From Pseudomonas mandelii (lineage in GTDB: Bacteria > Pseudomonadota > Gammaproteobacteria > Pseudomonadales > Pseudomonadaceae), in assembly GCF_006438925.1 (NCBI RefSeq), contig NZ_RCZA01000009.1:268118-332117 (forward strand): a stretch of DNA of 64,000 bases, given 5' to 3'. Position 1 is the stretch's first letter. Every line of letters starts with the position of its first letter. The notes below the pieces were generated by a model. The model saw nothing but the letters and a program-made list of their open reading frames with translations. It was not told the DNA's origin and did not search any database. This document shows, piece by piece, positions 61,142 through 64,000 of the stretch. The position numbers and the translations under genes were made by a program.

Positions 61142-61999
61142 ATGAGCGAACGTCCCGAAGAGCCAAACCAGGCTTCTGACGCCGAAAGCCTGCTGCCCAT
61201 CGATGAGCACATCGAGGAAGGGCATGACGCTGAAGGTCGTAAAGTCCGGCATCGTGGTATCTATCTTCTGCCGAATCTGTTCACCACTGCGAATCTGTTC
61301 GCAGGGTTTTATTCCATCATCAACTCGATGAGTGCCCAGAGCGCCTTGAGTGCCGGTGATTCGATAGGTGCAAGCAAGTATTTTGCTTTTGCAGCGATCG
61401 CGATTTTTGTCGCGATGGTGCTCGACGGCCTCGATGGTCGCGTTGCCCGTATGACCAATACCCAGAGCGCCTTCGGTGCCGAGTACGACTCGTTGTCGGA
61501 CATGGTCGCCTTTGGTGTCGCGCCGGCATTGCTGGCGTTCGGTTGGGCCTTGGGCGATATGGGTAAGGTCGGCTGGATGGTTGCCTTCATTTATGTAGCT
61601 GGTGCCGCGTTGCGTCTGGCGCGTTTCAACACCCAGGTCGGCACTGCGGACAAACGCTACTTCATTGGTCTGGCCAGTCCGGCTGCTGCTGGTGTGGTTG
61701 CAGGCATCGTCTGGGCGTTCAGTGATTACGGCATTCAGGGCTCGAAGATGTCCTTCCTGGTTGCGCTGATGGTCGCTGCCGCCGGCATGCTGATGGTCAG
61801 CAACATCAAGTACAACAGCTTCAAGGAGCTGGACTTGAAGGGACGTGTACCTTTCGTGGCCATCCTCGCGGTGGTGTTGGTGTTTGCCGTAGTGTTCAGT
61901 GATCCGCCGCGCATCCTGCTGCTGGTTTTCCTCGCTTATGCAGCCTCTGGCCCGGTTCAATATCTGTTACGTCTTCGTCGGCACAAAAACGCCGAGTGA
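61142..61999 (+). CDS. pssA: CDP-diacylglycerol-serine O-phosphatidyltransferase
   Basis: This inner-membrane enzyme makes phosphatidylserine, the precursor of phosphatidylethanolamine. The 285 residues (ATG 61142; ATG 61136 is also in frame but too close to AAGG) hold the CDP-alcohol phosphotransferase motif DGRVAR-...-GAEYDSLSD near 97-120 with its invariant aspartates, and about 7-8 membrane segments. The cytoplasmic N-terminus is acidic. The type is the membrane-bound PssA of the Bacillus kind, not the E. coli soluble form. Confidence 0.95.
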   Translation: MSERPEEPNQASDAESLLPIDEHIEEGHDAEGRKVRHRGIYLLPNLFTTANLFAGFYSIINSMSAQSALSAGDSIGASKYFAFAAIAIFVAMVLDGLDGRVARMTNTQSAFGAEYDSLSDMVAFGVAPALLAFGWALGDMGKVGWMVAFIYVAGAALRLARFNTQVGTADKRYFIGLASPAAAGVVAGIVWAFSDYGIQGSKMSFLVALMVAAAGMLMVSNIKYNSFKELDLKGRVPFVAILAVVLVFAVVFSDPPRILLLVFLAYAASGPVQYLLRLRRHKNAE

Positions 62000-62062
62000 T
62001 GTAATTTCCCTCATACTCCGCAGTCTATGGGTGCATCTGTCCTCCAATGCTGCGGAGTTGTC

Positions 62063-63076
62063 ATGCTGATCAAAATCCCCAAAACGTCTGACTGCCATGA
62101 GTCGGACGTCACGCCTGAATCCTTCTATCTATCTCGTCGCAATGTTCTCGGTGCCGCCGTTGCCGGTTTGGCCGTGAGCAGCCTGCCGCGTTGGGTCAGT
62201 GCTGCAGATGCTGCGCGTTATGCGGATGTCGAGCCTGGCACGGCGCCTTCCTGGTTTACCGAAAAACTGCCTGCTACCAAATGGGGGGCGGTCAAAGTCA
62301 AGGATGAGGCGATCACGCCATTCAAGGACGCAACCCATTACAACAACTTCTATGAGTTCGGCACCGATAAAGGTGATCCTGCCGCCAACGCCGGCGCGCT
62401 GAAAACCGAACCTTGGAGTGTGGTGGTGGACGGGGAGGTGGGCAAGCCGGGACGGTACGCACTGGAAGACTTCATGAAGCCTTATCAGTTGGAAGAGCGC
62501 ATCTACCGTCTTCGCTGTGTGGAGGCTTGGTCGATGGTTATTCCATGGATCGGGTTTCCCATCTCGGCCCTGCTCAAGGAAGTCGAACCGACTTCCAAAG
62601 CCAAATTCATTCGCTTCGAAACCCTGGAAGATCCCAAGAGCATGCCCGGGCAACGTTCCGGTTTTGCCTTGATCGATTGGCCATATGTGGAAGGGCTGCG
62701 TCTGGATGAGGCGATGAATCCGTTGGCGATTCTTGCCGTGGGTATGTACGGGCGGGAGCTGCCTAATCAGAACGGCGCGCCTCTGCGTTTGGTGGTGCCG
62801 TGGAAATACGGCTTCAAGAGCATCAAATCCATCGTGCGGATCAGTTTGGTGAGTGAGCAGCCGAAAACCACCTGGCAGAGCATTGCCTCGGATGAGTATG
62901 GTTTTTATGCGAACGTAAATCCTGCGGTCGACCATCCGCGTTGGACTCAGGCGCGTGAGCGGCGTCTGCCGAGCGGGCTGTTCAAGCCCAATGTGCGGGA
63001 CACGCAGATGTTCAATGGCTACTCGGATGAAGTCGCCTCCTTATATACAGGGCTCGATTTGCGGAAGAACTACTGA
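62063..63076 (+). CDS. msrP: Protein-methionine-sulfoxide reductase, catalytic subunit MsrP
   Basis: This periplasmic molybdenum enzyme repairs oxidised methionines in envelope proteins. The 337 residues start at the ATG at 62063 with a twin-arginine signal (SRRNVLGAAVAGLAVSSLP). The Moco-binding cysteine lies in YRLRCVEAWSMVIPW near 150. Length is typical. Its stop overlaps the msrQ start. Confidence 0.96.
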   Translation: MLIKIPKTSDCHESDVTPESFYLSRRNVLGAAVAGLAVSSLPRWVSAADAARYADVEPGTAPSWFTEKLPATKWGAVKVKDEAITPFKDATHYNNFYEFGTDKGDPAANAGALKTEPWSVVVDGEVGKPGRYALEDFMKPYQLEERIYRLRCVEAWSMVIPWIGFPISALLKEVEPTSKAKFIRFETLEDPKSMPGQRSGFALIDWPYVEGLRLDEAMNPLAILAVGMYGRELPNQNGAPLRLVVPWKYGFKSIKSIVRISLVSEQPKTTWQSIASDEYGFYANVNPAVDHPRWTQARERRLPSGLFKPNVRDTQMFNGYSDEVASLYTGLDLRKNY

Positions 63077-63696
63077 TGCGATTTCCGTTTTGGCGAATTG
63101 GCGTCTTTATAGCTGCTGCGGTCTGGCCGCTGCTTTGGTTGTATCAGGCCTGGGAGGATGTGCTGGGGCCTGATCCGGGCAAGGTGCTGGTTGACCGGTT
63201 GGGGCTGGGGACGCTTGTCCTGCTGCTCATTACGTTAAGCATGACACCTGTGCAGAAGCTTACCGGTTGGGCGGGGTGGGTTGCTGTCCGGCGGCAACTG
63301 GGGTTGTGGTGCTTCGCTTATGTGGTTTTGCATTTGAGTGGGTATACGGCGTTCATCCTCGGCTTTGATTGGTCGCAGTTGGGTGTCGAGTTGCGCAAAC
63401 GGCCGTACATTATTGTCGGGACGCTTGGGTTTCTGTGTTTATTGGCCTTGGCGGTGACCTCAAATCGTTATAGTCAGCGGCGTTTGGGTTCTAGCTGGAA
63501 GAAATTACATCGTCTTGCCTATGTGGTTCTCGGGCTTGGATTGCTGCATATGTTGTGGATCGTGCGCGCTGATCTTAAGGAGTGGGCGGTTTACGCCTCT
63601 ATAGGTGCATTGCTATTAGTATTGCGACTACCCCCTGTAACCCGCCGAATCCCTCGATTAATTGCCAAAAAGACACCTTCTGCACGAAAAGCGTAA
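63076..63696 (+). CDS. msrQ: MsrQ heme-binding membrane subunit
   Basis: This b-type cytochrome passes electrons from the quinone pool to MsrP. The 206 residues have about 6 membrane segments; histidines that could bind heme lie in CFAYVVLHLSGY near 80 and WKKLHRLAYVVLGLGLLHML near 146-165. The ATG at 63076 overlaps the msrP stop (TGATG). It is the last gene before the rRNA operon control region. Confidence 0.95.
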   Translation: MRFPFWRIGVFIAAAVWPLLWLYQAWEDVLGPDPGKVLVDRLGLGTLVLLLITLSMTPVQKLTGWAGWVAVRRQLGLWCFAYVVLHLSGYTAFILGFDWSQLGVELRKRPYIIVGTLGFLCLLALAVTSNRYSQRRLGSSWKKLHRLAYVVLGLGLLHMLWIVRADLKEWAVYASIGALLLVLRLPPVTRRIPRLIAKKTPSARKA

Positions 63697-63703
63697 TTAA
63701 GGG

Positions 63704-63731
63704 TTGACGGCAGATTCTGGAAGTCTATAAT
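63704..63731 (+). promoter_or_regulatory. Upstream rrn promoter
   Basis: TTGACG (63704-63709) and TATAAT (63726-63731) are 16 nt apart with a GC-rich discriminator TCGCCCC after the -10. It is about 200 nt before the second rrn promoter. Confidence 0.8.
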
Positions 63732-63854
63732 TCGCCCCACTTCCGGCGCAGTCGAAACGGAAAACTCCTTGGTAAACAATGAGTTACGCAGTTTTCGGCA
63801 GCGAGTTGCTTCAGGTCATCGAAGCCCAGAAGGAGTTGAAAGAGCGAGGTTGTT

Positions 63855-63868
63855 TGGCTCTTTTAACG
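63855..63868 (+). promoter_or_regulatory. boxA-like antitermination element
   Basis: TGGCTCTTTTAACG differs from boxA (TGCTCTTTAACA) by an extra T and single changes. It lies in the RNA from the upstream rrn promoter and fits antitermination in rRNA leaders. Confidence 0.5.
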
Positions 63869-63906
63869 ATTCGATCTTCTCGGTCGAAAGCGGTGTAAAA
63901 GAGGTG

Positions 63907-63934
63907 TTGACAGCAGCGACTAACGCTGTAGAAT
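63907..63934 (+). promoter_or_regulatory. Downstream rrn promoter
   Basis: TTGACA (63907-63912) and TAGAAT (63929-63934) are 16 nt apart. The -35 and -10 equal those of the tRNA promoter at 3147, and a GC-rich discriminator TCGCCTCCC follows, a mark of stringent control. Confidence 0.88.
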
Positions 63935-63940
63935 TCGCCT

Positions 63941-64000
63941 CCCGCTAACGAGAGATCGGAAGCGCAAGTGGTTGAAGTTGCAAAGGAAACTTTGAAAGCT
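63941..64000 (+). other. Start of a ribosomal RNA operon leader
   Basis: The last 60 nt resemble the leader upstream of Pseudomonas 16S rRNA (AAGTTGCAAAGGAAACTTTG, a small hairpin). No 16S sequence is reached before the window ends. Confidence 0.7.

Overview
The window is a stretch of chromosome from a Pseudomonas species, most likely of the P. fluorescens group. The evidence is gene order: pgeF-clpB followed by tRNAs, cbrX-cbrA-cbrB-crcZ-pcnB-folK-panB-panC-panD, pilA divergent from pilB-pilC-pilD-coaE-yacG, and a heme ABC transporter followed by a chaN/phuW-type lipoprotein, the PrrF small RNA and a cbpA-type gene. The typical extragenic palindromes of this group are also present (REP/REPIN units in at least three sequence families). 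No insertion sequence, prophage, CRISPR array or plasmid gene was seen; this is core chromosome with a few accessory genes.

Layout. 1-3720: end of pgeF, clpB behind a heat-shock promoter, and a tRNA cluster (Asn, Pro, Lys, and a second identical Pro). 3846-8988: a chemoreceptor, a small secreted EF-hand protein carrying two EGKCG motifs, a type II NADH dehydrogenase and three small genes transcribed with it. 9118-15920: a secreted protein, a three-gene benzoate-type uptake operon (MFS carrier, BenE, OprD-family porin) behind two XylS/BenR-type boxes, a DUF2790 protein, a LysR regulator and a membrane protein. 15984-21471: yacG, coaE and the type IV pilus genes pilD, pilC, pilB and pilA. 21782-27778: a BON-domain protein with a sigma-54-type promoter and a structured 3' region, a DUF748 envelope protein, an RNA methyltransferase-like protein and a DUF2236 protein. 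27929-36481: acs, pgi, the pantothenate genes panD, panC and panB, then folK and pcnB.

36794-41930 is the carbon catabolite control locus: the small RNA CrcZ, the response regulator CbrB, the transporter-kinase CbrA and the small protein CbrX. 42008-45754: gluQ, dksA, an aminotransferase and sfsA. 45751-50814: a Rieske protein, the heme importer, the ChaN-like lipoprotein, PrrF and a cyclic-nucleotide-binding protein. 50830-57313: small proteins, a kinase/ATPase fusion, PBP1b with its lipoprotein activator and a YqcC protein. 57714-63696: ilvI, ilvH, ilvC, pssA, msrP and msrQ. The window ends in the leader of a ribosomal RNA operon behind two stringent-type promoters.

How the parts fit. CbrA/CbrB activate CrcZ through sigma-54 and CrcZ sequesters the Hfq/Crc repressor. 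In the same window the translation starts of acs, the MFS benzoate carrier gene and the porin gene carry A-rich motifs of the type Hfq/Crc binds. The sponge RNA and three likely targets are therefore visible together. Iron control is also visible: a Fur-type site lies over the PrrF promoter, and a weaker one precedes the heme importer. The points most worth following are the EGKCG/EF-hand protein, which looks like a RiPP-type precursor fused to a calcium-binding domain, the transporter-only operon with BenR-type boxes, the single PrrF copy, and the BON gene with its unusual control region and structured 3' end.
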